DNA from: Chloroflexota bacterium
Lineage (GTDB): Bacteria; Chloroflexota; Anaerolineae; B4-G1
Direction: 5' to 3'
NCBI GenBank assembly: GCA_024232355.1
Contig: JAAEPW010001155.1
Span: forward strand, 1 to 41,828
Length of the DNA: 41,828 nucleotides
A program made the translations under genes and the position numbers. The notes below the pieces were generated by a model. That model did not search any database, had not been told where the DNA came from, and saw only the letters and a program-made list of their open reading frames with translations. Of this stretch, positions 25,383 to 34,606 are shown one piece after another. Position 1 is the stretch's first letter; every line of letters begins with the position of its first letter.

Positions 25383-28300
25383 ATGGCCAAGTTTCAAGTT
25401 GGTGATTTGATCGAGAACCGGTATCGTGTTCTGACCGTTAACGAAACGGGCGGGATGGGCACCTTGTATCACGTGTCTGACGAGGTCTATCAGAATAGAG
25501 AGGTCTATCAGAATAGAGATGCCCATCAGAATGGGACCCAAGACAGTGAAATCGTGGCGCTCAAGACGGTGAGACTGGACATCTCGGCTGCCGAGGCTCA
25601 CCAGCGGGTGGAACACTTTCAGCGCGAGTTCCGAACGCTAACTCAGTTGCACCATCCCAACCTGGTCTCGGTCCACGACTATGGCATCACGACCGGGGGC
25701 GAGTTGTACTTTACGATGGAGTGGGTCGAAGGACAGGACATAGACCCCGCCCATCGCTCCATAGAGCCTGAGGCCATCACTCCGGTGATGGTGCAGATTT
25801 GCCGGGCGCTGGCGTACCTTCACGTGCGGGGGGTGATTCATCGAGACCTCAAACCGGCCAATATTTTGTTGCTCGGAGACCAGGTCAAGATCGTGGACTT
25901 TGGCCTGGCGGGTGAGATCACGTCACTAGAAGCGCGAGCGCGATACTATTCACCGGGCTACTCGGCGCCAGAGATGAGAGGACAGCAGCCTGTTGATCCC
26001 CGGTCAGACTTGTACAGCCTGGGGGCGATATGGTACGCTCTGCTGATGGGGGAGCCGCCCATGTTCATGTTCGGTGCTGAACGGATGATACGATTTGCAT
26101 TGAGCGAAGTCCTGGAGGCTCAGGAACAGGTTTCGATAGCCCTTGGTAACCTGATCGCTCGCCTGCTGGCGACGTCTCCCGAGGAACGGTATGGTAGCGC
26201 GAACGAGGTGATCGAGGCAGTGAACGAGATCACGGGAAGCGCGTACGAGTTGGAGACGCGGGAGACAGCCAGTAGTTATGCGCTGCGGACCCAATTTGTG
26301 AATCGCGAGACAGAGATCGAGGTACTCGAGACATTGTGGGAACAAGCCAAGTCTGGCGAGGGCAAGTTGGTGTTGGTCAGTGGGGAGAGCGGGGTAGGCA
26401 AGACGCGGCTGGTGGAAGAGTTGGAGATACGAGCCGAGTTGCAGGGCGCGTGGGTGGTGTGGGGGCAGTGCGTGGAGAGCGGCGGCAGTGCCTACCAACC
26501 GTGGCGCGAGGTGCTGCGGGTGTTGATGCGCTACGTGGAAGGCGCGGACGAGGTCGAATTGGATATCAAGCGGGTAGGGCCGGTGCTGACCGTAATCTTG
26601 CCCGAGTTGTGGAAAAGGGACTATATGGTGGGGCTGGCACCACCGGCAGAGTTGGATCCCCAGGCAGCGCGACAACGCTTGCACAGCGCCATTGTCCAGA
26701 CACTGAGAGCAGCAGCCGAGTTACGACCGACGATGGTCGTGATCGAGAACGCACAATGGGCGGATGAAGCCACGCTGGCAATGTTGAGCTTTTTGGCGCG
26801 CATTGTTGAACAGACCGGATTGCTGGTATGCGTCACCTACCGCAGCGACGAGGTCGGGACATCGCACCCCCTGGTCAGTTTGACGGGCGATCAGGTGCTA
26901 CGTATTCCAACCCAAACGCTATCATCCAAATATACCACCGACTTGGTACGCTCAATGTTGGGCCTGGAAGAGTTGCCATCACTGCTGGCGGAGCGGGTGC
27001 AGAAGACGACGGGGGGCAACGCCTTTTTCGTGCAAGAGTTGATCCGCTCGTTGGCCGTGGAGGGAGAGGTATTGCAACGGACGGTGGAGGGCTGGCAGGT
27101 GGATGGGGAGATGCTGCAAGAGGCACAATTGCCCGCATCGATCCGGCAGGTGGTGGAGCGGCGGTTGGGGCAGTTGTCGGAGGATGCGCGGCAGGCGTTG
27201 GCGTGGGCGGCAGTGGTGGGGTTGGTATTCTGGGAGGGGATCGCTGTGGACGTAGCGCGGGTGGCGCAGGCGCGGGTGCAGGCAGGGTTGGGAGAGTTGA
27301 TAGCGCTGGGATTGGTCATAGAACGAGATGAGACGTCCTTCACCGGGGATCGCGAGTACCTGTTCTTTAATCCCACGGTGCGCGAGGTGAGTTGTGAGAG
27401 CGTTCCGCAGGAGAAGCGGCAAGAGGTTCACAGCCGAGTGGCGGCATGGCTGACGGCTCATAGCGACGAAGAAGTGAACGAGCACCTGGGCCTGATCGCC
27501 GATCACTTGGAGAGGGCCGGTCAGGTGGAGGAGGCCGCAGCCTACTGGCAGCGGGCCGGGGAACAGGCAGCAGCGCAGTTTGCCAACGTCGAGGCCGCCG
27601 GATACTTGAGCCGGGCGCTGTGCTTGACACCGACAAAAGACCACGAGAGACGCTACTTTTTGCTGCTTAACCGGGAAGAAGTATACGGTTTCCAAGGTGC
27701 TCGCGAGGCCCAGCGGCAGGACCTGGCAACGCTGAAGGAACTGGCCCAGTCGCTAGCCGACGATGCGCGCAAGGCCGAGGTGGCCCTGCGGCAGGCCCGC
27801 TATGCTGACGTCACCAGCGATTTTCCCGCGGCCATCGCGGCGGCCCGAGAAGCCATCCGGACTGCCCAGACTATCCGGGATGCCAGCCTTGAGGCGACAG
27901 GTCATCTGGAGTGGGGCATTGGCTTATTTCGCCAGGGAGACTATAAAGCCGCGCAGGCCAGGCTAGAACAAGCTCTGACCCTGGCCCAAGAAGGAAAAGA
28001 TCGGGATGTCGAGGCTCAAAGTCTGAACTATCTGAGTCAAGTATTCTGGGCCCAGGGCCAAAACGACCAGGCCGAGGTGTACGCCAAGCAAGCTTTGCCT
28101 CTGAACCGGGAGATTGGCAACTGGCTGGGTGAGAGCTACGCCCTCAATATGTTGGGTATCATATCCGTCGAACGCGGCAACCACTACGAGTCCAGGAGCT
28201 ACTACGAACAGAGCCTGCACATCAGTCGCGAGATCGGTCACCGGCGGAGCGAGGGTCGCGTGCTGGGAAATCTGGGCTATAGTTCCCTGTTCCTGGGCGA

Positions 28301-28934
28301 CTATGCCGAGGCCCAGCGCTTGACCGAAGATGCGCTGACAATCCTGTTGGAGATCGGCGCTCTGGAGGGTTGGGCTGTGGTGCAGAGCAACTTGGCTTGG
28401 CTCCTCCATCTGAGGGGAGACAACCAAGCCGCCAGGGAAGAGAGCGCCCACGTTCTGCAAGTCGCCCAGCGGACCGGAGATCGCCGTATGCTGGGATATG
28501 CCCTAACCATCCGAGGCTATGCCCTTGAGGGATTGGGGAAACTGGAAGAAGCTGCCGACTCTTACCAGCAGGCTATGGATCTCCGTCGAGAGATAGGCCA
28601 ACACCACCTGGCCGTCGAGTCGCTGGCCGGGTTGGCCCAGGTGTCGCTGGCTCAGGGGAAGCTGGACCTGTCCCTGACCCAGGTGGAAGAGATCCTGGCC
28701 TTCTTGGAGGACAACACCCTGGATGGCACCGAGGAGCCTATGCGCATCTATCTCACCTGCTACCGAGTATTGCAAGCCAACGACGACCCTCGTGCTGGAT
28801 CCATCCTAGAGACGGCCCACCAGGCATTGCAGGAGCAGGTCGCCGCGATCACCGATCCGGGAATACGCCGTTCGTTCCTGGAAAACGTGCCCTACCATCG
28901 GGAGATCGTGCGTGAATTCTCACGTGGCGAATAG
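25383..28934 (+). CDS. serine/threonine protein kinase fused to AAA ATPase and TPR repeats
   Basis: Cytoplasmic signalling protein of 1183 aa. Kinase domain, residues 14-285: glycine loop around GGMG (the first Gly is replaced by Glu21), Lys61 in VALK, catalytic HRDLKPAN (Asp155, Asn160), DFG Asp172 and APE at 195-197. Then an AAA_16-type ATPase from about 300, with Walker A SGESGVGKT and a following VIENAQWADEATL Walker B-like segment (the Asp-Asp of Walker B is Glu-Asn here). From about 690 onward are many TPR repeats (for example AQSLNYLSQVFWAQGQNDQAEVYAKQALPL), for protein contacts. Such STAND-like kinases are typical of Chloroflexota and their targets are unknown. GGAGGG precedes the ATG. 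The kinase N-lobe carries an in-frame 18-bp tandem repeat. No signal peptide or membrane segment was seen. Confidence 0.95.
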   Translation: MAKFQVGDLIENRYRVLTVNETGGMGTLYHVSDEVYQNREVYQNRDAHQNGTQDSEIVALKTVRLDISAAEAHQRVEHFQREFRTLTQLHHPNLVSVHDYGITTGGELYFTMEWVEGQDIDPAHRSIEPEAITPVMVQICRALAYLHVRGVIHRDLKPANILLLGDQVKIVDFGLAGEITSLEARARYYSPGYSAPEMRGQQPVDPRSDLYSLGAIWYALLMGEPPMFMFGAERMIRFALSEVLEAQEQVSIALGNLIARLLATSPEERYGSANEVIEAVNEITGSAYELETRETASSYALRTQFVNRETEIEVLETLWEQAKSGEGKLVLVSGESGVGKTRLVEELEIRAELQGAWVVWGQCVESGGSAYQPWREVLRVLMRYVEGADEVELDIKRVGPVLTVILPELWKRDYMVGLAPPAELDPQAARQRLHSAIVQTLRAAAELRPTMVVIENAQWADEATLAMLSFLARIVEQTGLLVCVTYRSDEVGTSHPLVSLTGDQVLRIPTQTLSSKYTTDLVRSMLGLEELPSLLAERVQKTTGGNAFFVQELIRSLAVEGEVLQRTVEGWQVDGEMLQEAQLPASIRQVVERRLGQLSEDARQALAWAAVVGLVFWEGIAVDVARVAQARVQAGLGELIALGLVIERDETSFTGDREYLFFNPTVREVSCESVPQEKRQEVHSRVAAWLTAHSDEEVNEHLGLIADHLERAGQVEEAAAYWQRAGEQAAAQFANVEAAGYLSRALCLTPTKDHERRYFLLLNREEVYGFQGAREAQRQDLATLKELAQSLADDARKAEVALRQARYADVTSDFPAAIAAAREAIRTAQTIRDASLEATGHLEWGIGLFRQGDYKAAQARLEQALTLAQEGKDRDVEAQSLNYLSQVFWAQGQNDQAEVYAKQALPLNREIGNWLGESYALNMLGIISVERGNHYESRSYYEQSLHISREIGHRRSEGRVLGNLGYSSLFLGDYAEAQRLTEDALTILLEIGALEGWAVVQSNLAWLLHLRGDNQAAREESAHVLQVAQRTGDRRMLGYALTIRGYALEGLGKLEEAADSYQQAMDLRREIGQHHLAVESLAGLAQVSLAQGKLDLSLTQVEEILAFLEDNTLDGTEEPMRIYLTCYRVLQANDDPRAGSILETAHQALQEQVAAITDPGIRRSFLENVPYHREIVREFSRGE
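25482..25535 (+). repeat. 18-bp in-frame tandem repeat in the kinase N-lobe
   Basis: Two identical units, GAGGTCTATCAGAATAGA (encoding E-V-Y-Q-N-R), are followed by a third diverged unit encoding D-A-H-Q-N-G. They lie between the glycine loop and Lys61, in a surface loop of the kinase N-lobe. Multiples of 18 keep the frame, so copy number could vary without killing the gene. Confidence 0.8.
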
Positions 28935-28982
28935 GCACTACCTTTACCCACATCTGAAAGAACTTTTGACGTTGTAGATTAG

Positions 28983-29117
28983 GAGTTTTCCACTTGCGGA
29001 AAGAAACCAGGTTTTTGGGCATCGCGCGAGCGAAATATGCCTCACTACGAGAGCTTTGGCACGGGCTGGAGTGGTTCTTGGGCAAAAACCCTGGTTTCTG
29101 AGTCATCTGGAAAACTC
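28983..29117. repeat. MITE-like element with long imperfect inverted repeats
   Basis: GAGTTTTCCA at 28983-28992 is the exact reverse complement of TGGAAAACTC at 29108-29117, and further in AAGAAACCAGGTTTTTGGGC opposes GGGCAAAAACCCTGGTTTCT. No ORF lies inside its 135 bp. It has the form of a small non-autonomous mobile element or a large folded transcript, in the 522-nt non-coding spacer between the kinase and the LuxR gene. Confidence 0.65.
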
Positions 29118-29251
29118 TAGTTGTAGATAGTCACCTTTTGGCCTCTGAAAGGATGATTATCGTGTTTTTCTTCATCCGTGGCACTCGTCCCCCCGCGTGC
29201 AATCCATAATACAATTTCAATATCTTGGAGCGTTGCAAAGATGGACAGAAC

Positions 29252-29415
29252 GTGATAAGATTGCGACCTGTGCAGTTAGGATCACCCTTGCGAAGGTTCC
29301 GCGCGAATTTGCTTGCCGAAAGTGACCTTACCAGGCGGGAATCGTTATGCCTATACAGTACGACGCAACCTTCGCAAGGGTTCCACAAGTCAATTGCACA
29401 GGTGATAAGATTGCG
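29252..29415. repeat. MITE-like element flanked by 14-bp direct repeats
   Basis: GTGATAAGATTGCG occurs at 29252-29265 and again at 29402-29415. Just inside are inverted termini ACCTGTGCA (29266-29274) and TGCACAGGT (29395-29403), and a perfect inner pair ACCCTTGCGAAGGTT (29284-29298) and its complement (29367-29381). Direct repeats outside and inverted repeats inside is the architecture of an inserted mobile element with a target duplication. It ends 41 nt before the regulator gene at 29457. Confidence 0.7.
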
Positions 29416-29456
29416 CCAGCCGAAACCGCTGATTCACACGCAAATTAGGAAAAAAG

Positions 29457-32272
29457 ATGACGGCTCCGCTTCTCAAGACCAAACTCTATATCCCCCACAT
29501 TCGACCCGAACTGGTCTCGCGCCCACGTTTGATCACACAACTGAACGCCGGACTATGTCCGGGCAGCCTGGGAGAGGACGATCTCCTCCAAGATCATTTC
29601 GCGCGCAAGCTGACCCTCGTCTCGGCCCCGGCTGGCTTTGGCAAAACGGCGCTGATCACCGAATGGTTGCAGCATCTGAGAACCGCAACCGGTCCGGGGG
29701 AGGCGATCGAGGTAGCTCCGTCATTCGCCTGGCTCTCGCTGGACGAGGACGATAACGACCCGGCGCGCTTTTTCACTTATCTGATCGCCGCCATAGAGAC
29801 CGTTCAGACAAGCGTTGGAGCGAACGCCCAAGCCCTGTACCAATCCCCGCCCTCTCCACCACTGAAAACCGTCCTCACCGTGTTGATCAACGACCTGGTT
29901 GACCATACCCGCTAGCTTGATACTGGTTGGTTGACGACTATCACGTCATCAACCAACCAGCCATCCACGAGGCGCTAGCCTTTCTGGTGGAGCATCTGCC
30001 GCCCCAGATGCACCTGGTCATTGCCAGCCGCACCGACCCTCCCCTGCCGCTGGCTCGCCTGCGCACCCGCGGCCAGCTCACCGAACTTCGCGCGGCGGAC
30101 TTGCGCTTCACGTTGGACGAATCCATCACCTTTCTCAACGAGGCGATGGTATTGGGCCTCTCGACGGAGAACGTGGCGGCGCTGGGCGCTCGGACTGAGG
30201 GATGGATCGCCGGTTTGCAGTTGGCGGCTCTGTCTATGCGGGGCAGGGCGGACGTGGAGAACTTTATCGCTGCCTTTAGCGGCAGCCACCATCACATTAT
30301 CGATTATTTGGCCGAAGAAGTGTTGGCGCAGCAGCCCAATGAAATTCACGACTTTTTATGTCAAACCGCCATCCTAGACCGATTGACGGCCCCGTTGTGC
30401 AATGTAGTGACTGGACGGACCAATAGTGAAGCGATTTTGAGGCAGTTGGAGCAGGCCAACTTGTTCTTGGTTCCCCTCGATGACCAGCGCGAGTGGTATC
30501 GCTATCACCGTCTCTTTGCCGACTTTTTGCGCGGCCACTTGCGTCAGGATATGCCTGATCAGGTGCGAGACCTGCACTGTTGGGCGGCGGATTGGTACGA
30601 GCAGCACGGGTTGGTCGCCGAGGCGGTCGGGCATGCGCTGGAGGGCGGGGAATTTGAATGGGGAGCGCGTCTCATAGATCAAGTGGCCGAGACCACCTTT
30701 GGGCGCGGCGAGGGAACCACGTTGCTGCATTGGCTCAAGACGCTGCCCGACGAGATCGTTCATGCGCGGCCCAAACTAAGCCTCTTTTACGCGTGGGCGC
30801 TAATCATCGCGGGTGAATTGGATGGCGTCGAGGCACACTTGCAGAACGCCGAACGAGCGATGCAATCGGATGGCGATGGCTCCATAGAGGTCAGCGAAAG
30901 CTTGTTGAGCCAAGTTGCGGCCTCTCGCGCTTACTTGGCTATCTTTCAAGGAGATGTGCCCCGCGCTGCCGAATTTGCCCGTCGGGCATCTGAACATTTG
31001 TCGAGAGACGACCATCCGTTTCTGCAAAGCATTATCGCCTGGCTGATGGGGTTCACACAATACTTTACCCAAGACGCAGTAACAGCCAGCCATTACCTTT
31101 CCGAAAGCATTGAGCTTAGCCAGATGGTCGGAAACACCCTGGTTGCTCTGTTATCTACCACCACATCTGCTTTTCTACAAATAATGCAGGGGCGTCTCCA
31201 CCAGGCTCACGAGACCTTTCAGAGGGGAGTAGAACTGTTGCGGGCGGACGACCAGTTGTCAGGAGCCGGAAAGGAAGGGCAGACATTCTTGGGCGCCAGC
31301 ATAATATGCGGAGGGCTGGGCGAACTCTTGCGCGAGTGGAACCACCTGGAAGACGCCGAGCGATACCTGAAACAAGGCATCGAGGTAGGGGAACAATGGG
31401 GGAATGCCGAAGCGCTTGCCGATATTTACATCTTTTTTGCGCACTTGAAACAGACGATGGGCGATCACCAAGGCGCGCGCGACACCATCAACAAGGCCGA
31501 TCAACTGGTAAAAGAGAAAAAGGTAGCCCTCTGGTCTGCCCATCAGATCCAAGCGCATCAGGCGCGGATCTGGATAGCCCAAGGCGATCTGAAAGCAGCC
31601 GAACGCTGGGCTGCTTCACTGACCCAACCCCCAGAGCAAAAAGAAACGCAAGAAAAGGTGCGTATGATCCACTTTTTCTTGCGTTGGATCAAAGAATCGA
31701 CACTGGCACGGCTTCGTATTGCCCAACAAAAGTTCGCTGATGCCCTATGCTTGATCGTACCATTGCTCCAGATTGCGGAAGATGGTGAGTGGATGGGAAT
31801 TGTCATTGAACTTTTGATTTTCCAAGCGCTGGCACTCCAGGGCCAAGGCGAAATCGCAAAAGCGCTCAATGCACTCCAACGTGCCTTGTCGCTGACCGAG
31901 CCCGAAGGTTACGTCCGCATCTTTGTAGACGAGGGTGTGCCGATGATGGCATTGTTGCAAGAAACGGCATCCCGAGGCATCGCAACTGGCTATGTAAACA
32001 AGCTGCTCGCAGCATTCGACGTGTCAGAGTACGAGAGCGAGGGAGAGACTCCCCCACCCTCGATCAATCAACCCTTGATCGATCCACTCAGCGAGCGCGA
32101 ACTGGAAGTATTACGCCTCATCGCTATCGGTCTATCGAATCGAGAAATCGCAGGGAGACTCGTCGTCGCCGTCAGCACCGTCAAGACGCACATCAACAAC
32201 ATCTACCGCAAGCTCGACGTATCCAAGCGCACACAGGCCGTGGCGCGGGCAAGAGAGTTGAATTTGTTGTGA
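29457..32272 (+). pseudogene. MalT-like LuxR-family transcriptional regulator, split by two frameshifts
   Basis: The two pieces together make one large ATP-dependent LuxR regulator (about 938 codons). The first piece (29457-29915) holds Walker A SAPAGFGKT and the SLDEDDNDPARFFTYL segment. The second (open from about 29927 to 32272) starts with VDDYHVINQPAIHEALAFL, continues through a helical repeat middle, and ends in the LuxR helix-turn-helix LSERELEVLRLI...STVKTHINNIYRKL. The joining stretch is PASLILV, readable only in the third frame (29908-29931) between a TAG at 29913 and a TGA, so two +1 shifts are needed; no single shift works. A GGTT tandem duplication (GGTTGGTT) near 29925 could be one of them. 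Everything else is intact, so decay is recent or the bases are miscalled. A mobile-like element sits just upstream. Confidence 0.85.
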
Positions 32273-32303
32273 GCCGCATCGCTTGCCTACAGTGTACGGC
32301 TCA
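32270..32303. terminator. weak hairpin between convergent genes
   Basis: TGAGCCG at 32270-32276, overlapping the LuxR stop, pairs with CGGCTCA at 32297-32303 around a 20-nt loop. It lies between two convergent genes and could stop transcription from either, but the stem is short and there is no T-run. Confidence 0.35.
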
Positions 32304-32320
32304 ATTCCTATGGCCCTCTT

Positions 32321-32977
32321 TCACACAGCACTGGATAGATGATCGCTCTTGCGATAACTGAGAAACGTGAAAAACCACCCCAACACCAATTCGATCAAAA
32401 GATGAGAGGCAAAGGATGCGGCTTCCCCTTGCAAGCCGTACGCGATCATTTTCTCCGGATGCAGTGCAAAGGCTTTAACACCCATCAGGGGACAAAGGGT
32501 ATACGTCGCCATAACAAAGAAAAAGTACCCGATCATTCGCAGGCCGGAAGCCGTTTTGGCATTGCCCGTTAGATGCTGTCGTTCGTCCATCCAGTGTTTG
32601 ATGATAAGCAACATCAATATCGTCGTCAATCCGCCTCCAATGCCAAAGGCGAGAGAATGTGCGGGCAGAGGCACGTATGCAAAGGCGAGATAGAGAATAC
32701 CTCCAACAACAAACCATCGAAAACGGCTAGGATGCATCGATGCGTTGACAGACGCGCCGATCACGGCAAAGAATATGCCCAACTTGAACGAGTAGGCCCA
32801 GACAAGATATCGAACGATCTTCCAAACAGGAACGGCTTGCTGTGCTTGCTCAATGGCGGCGCTCCCTGCTTCCAGTGATGCCAAATATCCTGGCAATACC
32901 AGGTACCGTCCCAAGATCGCATTGATGAGAAACAGTACGCCAACGCTTATGAGAATGGTTCCGGTGTGCTTTTTCAT
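32321..32977 (-). CDS. multi-pass membrane protein of unknown function
   Basis: Hydrophobic protein of 218 aa with about six or seven membrane helices (for example ILISVGVLFLINAILGRYLVL, VRYLVWAYSFKLGIFFAVIGA, FVVGGILYLAFAYV and GIGGGLTTILMLLII). I do not recognise the family; no catalytic motif is seen. The start at 32977 has AAAGGAG six nt upstream; in-frame starts out to 33133 would add a soluble N-terminus of odd composition and bury that site. It converges on the broken LuxR gene and diverges from the small gene at 33237. Confidence 0.8.
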   Translation of the reverse strand: MKKHTGTILISVGVLFLINAILGRYLVLPGYLASLEAGSAAIEQAQQAVPVWKIVRYLVWAYSFKLGIFFAVIGASVNASMHPSRFRWFVVGGILYLAFAYVPLPAHSLAFGIGGGLTTILMLLIIKHWMDERQHLTGNAKTASGLRMIGYFFFVMATYTLCPLMGVKAFALHPEKMIAYGLQGEAASFASHLLIELVLGWFFTFLSYRKSDHLSSAV

Positions 32978-33163
32978 AACAGACTCCTTTGATCTCTGCA
33001 ATATTTCGGGGTAGTAGCCGCGATTTCTATATCGCATTGATTCTGCGAGTGCGCAACTTGTTGCGACGGACACCTCGTCTACATTACCCAATTGGAAACA
33101 GTGTATCACGTTCATCCCTTGATTACCTAGCAACTGGCTATCAGTTGTCTATCACTTGTACCC

Positions 33164-33225
33164 TTTCCACCCCCTCAATCCACCTTTCAGTGGATGACAT
33201 TTACCCGATTTTCCCGTAAACTGTA
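33164..33225 (+). repeat. imperfect ~60-bp direct repeat, copy 1
   Basis: The block TTTCCACCCCCTCAATCC through CGTAAACTGTA is repeated, about 80% alike, at 33577-33636. It ends 12 nt before the ATG of the 73-aa gene, so it covers that gene's probable promoter region. Inside, ATCCAC and GTGGAT form a 6-bp hairpin. Confidence 0.6.
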
Positions 33226-33236
33226 GGTGAATTAAT

Positions 33237-33458
33237 ATGAGCGAGTCTATACACTGCAAAATTCAAATCCAGGGCCATCTATCCGACCGGTGGGACGATT
33301 GGTTCGGCGGGCTGACGATCGAGAACCAGCCAGATGGCAGCGCCGTGATCTCTGGCATGCTCCCAGACCAGGCAGCCCTCTATGGTATGCTAGATCGAAT
33401 GCGTGATCTTGGTGTAACGCTCATCTTTTTGAATTGTACCACCACCGCACGGCGCTGA
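33237..33458 (+). CDS. small conserved hypothetical protein (73 aa)
   Basis: Soluble protein of 73 residues. It reads as a short beta-rich domain, SESIHCKIQIQGHLSDRWDDWFGGLTIENQPDG, followed by SAVISGMLPDQAALYGMLDRMRDLGVTLIFL, a pattern I recall from small proteins of Chloroflexota and Cyanobacteria encoded in many genomes; no function is known to me. An imperfect site (TAGGTGAATTAAT) precedes the ATG. The stop codon lies within a hairpin that begins the structured element described next, and both are framed by direct repeats, so gene and element may move or be regulated together. Confidence 0.65.
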   Translation: MSESIHCKIQIQGHLSDRWDDWFGGLTIENQPDGSAVISGMLPDQAALYGMLDRMRDLGVTLIFLNCTTTARR

Positions 33459-33575
33459 ACCGCCGTGCTGATAGCCAAACCCTGCTCCGCAGGCTCACAC
33501 CAACCTCCGAAGGAGGGCGTGGATGCTATACGTCCAATGCTTTGAGCCGGGCAGTTCAGCGCCTGGTATTTTTTA
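33447..33575 (+). ncRNA. candidate structured RNA with two alternative folds and a U-run
   Basis: The start can form either a local hairpin, GCACGGCG (33447-33454) with CGCCGTGC (33461-33468), or a long-range stem, GGCGCTGAAC (33451-33460) with GTTCAGCGCC (33554-33563). They share bases, so they exclude each other. Between them are two tiny hairpins, CCTGC-TCC-GCAGG (33481-33493) and CCTCC-GAA-GGAGG (33504-33516). The long-range stem is followed by six T at 33569-33574, as in an intrinsic terminator. It could be a regulatory 3' end, a small RNA, or a folded mobile repeat. Confidence 0.4.
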
Positions 33576-33576
33576 T

Positions 33577-33636
33577 TCCACCCCTCAATCCACCCTTTGG
33601 GGGATGACACTCCACCCAGTTTTCCGGTAAACTACA
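33577..33636 (+). repeat. imperfect ~60-bp direct repeat, copy 2
   Basis: ATTCCACCCCTCAATCC through TTTTCCGGTAAACTACA resembles the copy at 33164-33225 in order and spacing. It follows the candidate RNA. The 400-nt spacer 33459-33859 thus holds, in order, that RNA, this repeat and the inverted repeat at 33690-33773; no other gene was seen. Confidence 0.6.
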
Positions 33637-33689
33637 ATCAACAAAAACTTAACATTACCTTTGAATGCATCAAAGAATCACATAACTGA

Positions 33690-33773
33690 AACCGCGGATG
33701 AACGCAGATAAACGCAGATTTTTACTAAATTCACCACTTTTGCATCTGTGTTGATCTGTGTATATCTGCGGTT
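33690..33773. repeat. ACGCAGAT-type 30-bp inverted repeat
   Basis: The left arm 33690-33719 (AACCGCGGATG then AACGCAGAT twice) and the right arm 33744-33773 agree at 24 of 30 positions when one is reverse-complemented. Repeats with this wording are common between genes in environmental bacteria. It lies 86 nt before the broken ATPase gene. Confidence 0.65.
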
Positions 33774-33859
33774 CCATTCTAGTTGTGTCATTTCACGTCG
33801 ATGTACAAAGGTGATGCTAATAATCATACCAACTACTCGCAAATCTAGTTGAGGTAACA

Positions 33860-34587
33860 ATGTTTGGTCTAAAACGAAACAATTCTCAAAAATCGAACAG
33901 AACCCGTGGAAACGGCCATCTCGTCGATCTGCAACAGGTGGTCAAAACCTACCAGACCACGGCGGGCAATTTCATCGCGCTCGACGGCATAGACTTGACC
34001 GCGAGCACCGGTGAGTTTGTGTCGATCATTGGCAAATCGGGCAGCGGCAAGTCGACGTTGATCAATATGATCACCGGCATCGACCGCCCCTCGACGGGCC
34101 AGGTACTGGTGAACGATACCGCCGTACACACTCTCAACGAAGAACAGATCGCCGTGTGGCGCGGGCGCACCATTGGCGTCATCTTTCAATTTTTCCAGTT
34201 GCTGCCGACGCTGACGGCTGTCGAGAACGTGATGCTGGCGATGGATTATGGACAGTTGTACCCGCCCAGCGAGCGATGCATTTGTTGGAACGGATGGAGC
34301 TGGCCGACCACGCGCACAAGTTGCCCTCAGCCCTATCGGGCGGGCAGCAGCAAAGCGTTGCCATAGCACGGGCAATGGCCAACGATCCGCCCATTCTGGC
34401 CGTCGATGAACCAACGGGCAACCTGGATTCCAAAACGACCGAGGCAGTCTTTCGGCTCTTTGAGAGTCTGGTGGACGGTGGCAAGACGATCCTGATGGTC
34501 ACTCACGACAACGATCTAGCAAAACGCGCCCGGCGCACCATTGTGCTTGCCGATGGCAAAATTGTGGATGAGAGAATGAATCAATGA
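33860..34587 (+). pseudogene. ABC transporter ATP-binding protein, frameshifted (cluster B, first copy)
   Basis: Continuous similarity to the intact ATPases at 20456 and 34607, but in two frames. The first frame (from 33860) has Walker [11 protein letters not shown] and [10 protein letters not shown], then runs out after [12 protein letters not shown]; the second (ending 34587) resumes with [36 protein letters not shown] and VTHD. The shift is close to 34265. The intact copies have seven residues between the Tyr and RAMHLLE where this one has about four, so a ~10-nt deletion is the simplest cause. The signature ends in QQQS instead of QQQR, a further loss. GAGG precedes the ATG. If the sequence is right, the gene makes no full ATPase and the next copy must serve the permease. 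Confidence 0.85.
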
Positions 34588-34606
34588 AGAATAGATCAAT
34601 GAAACA

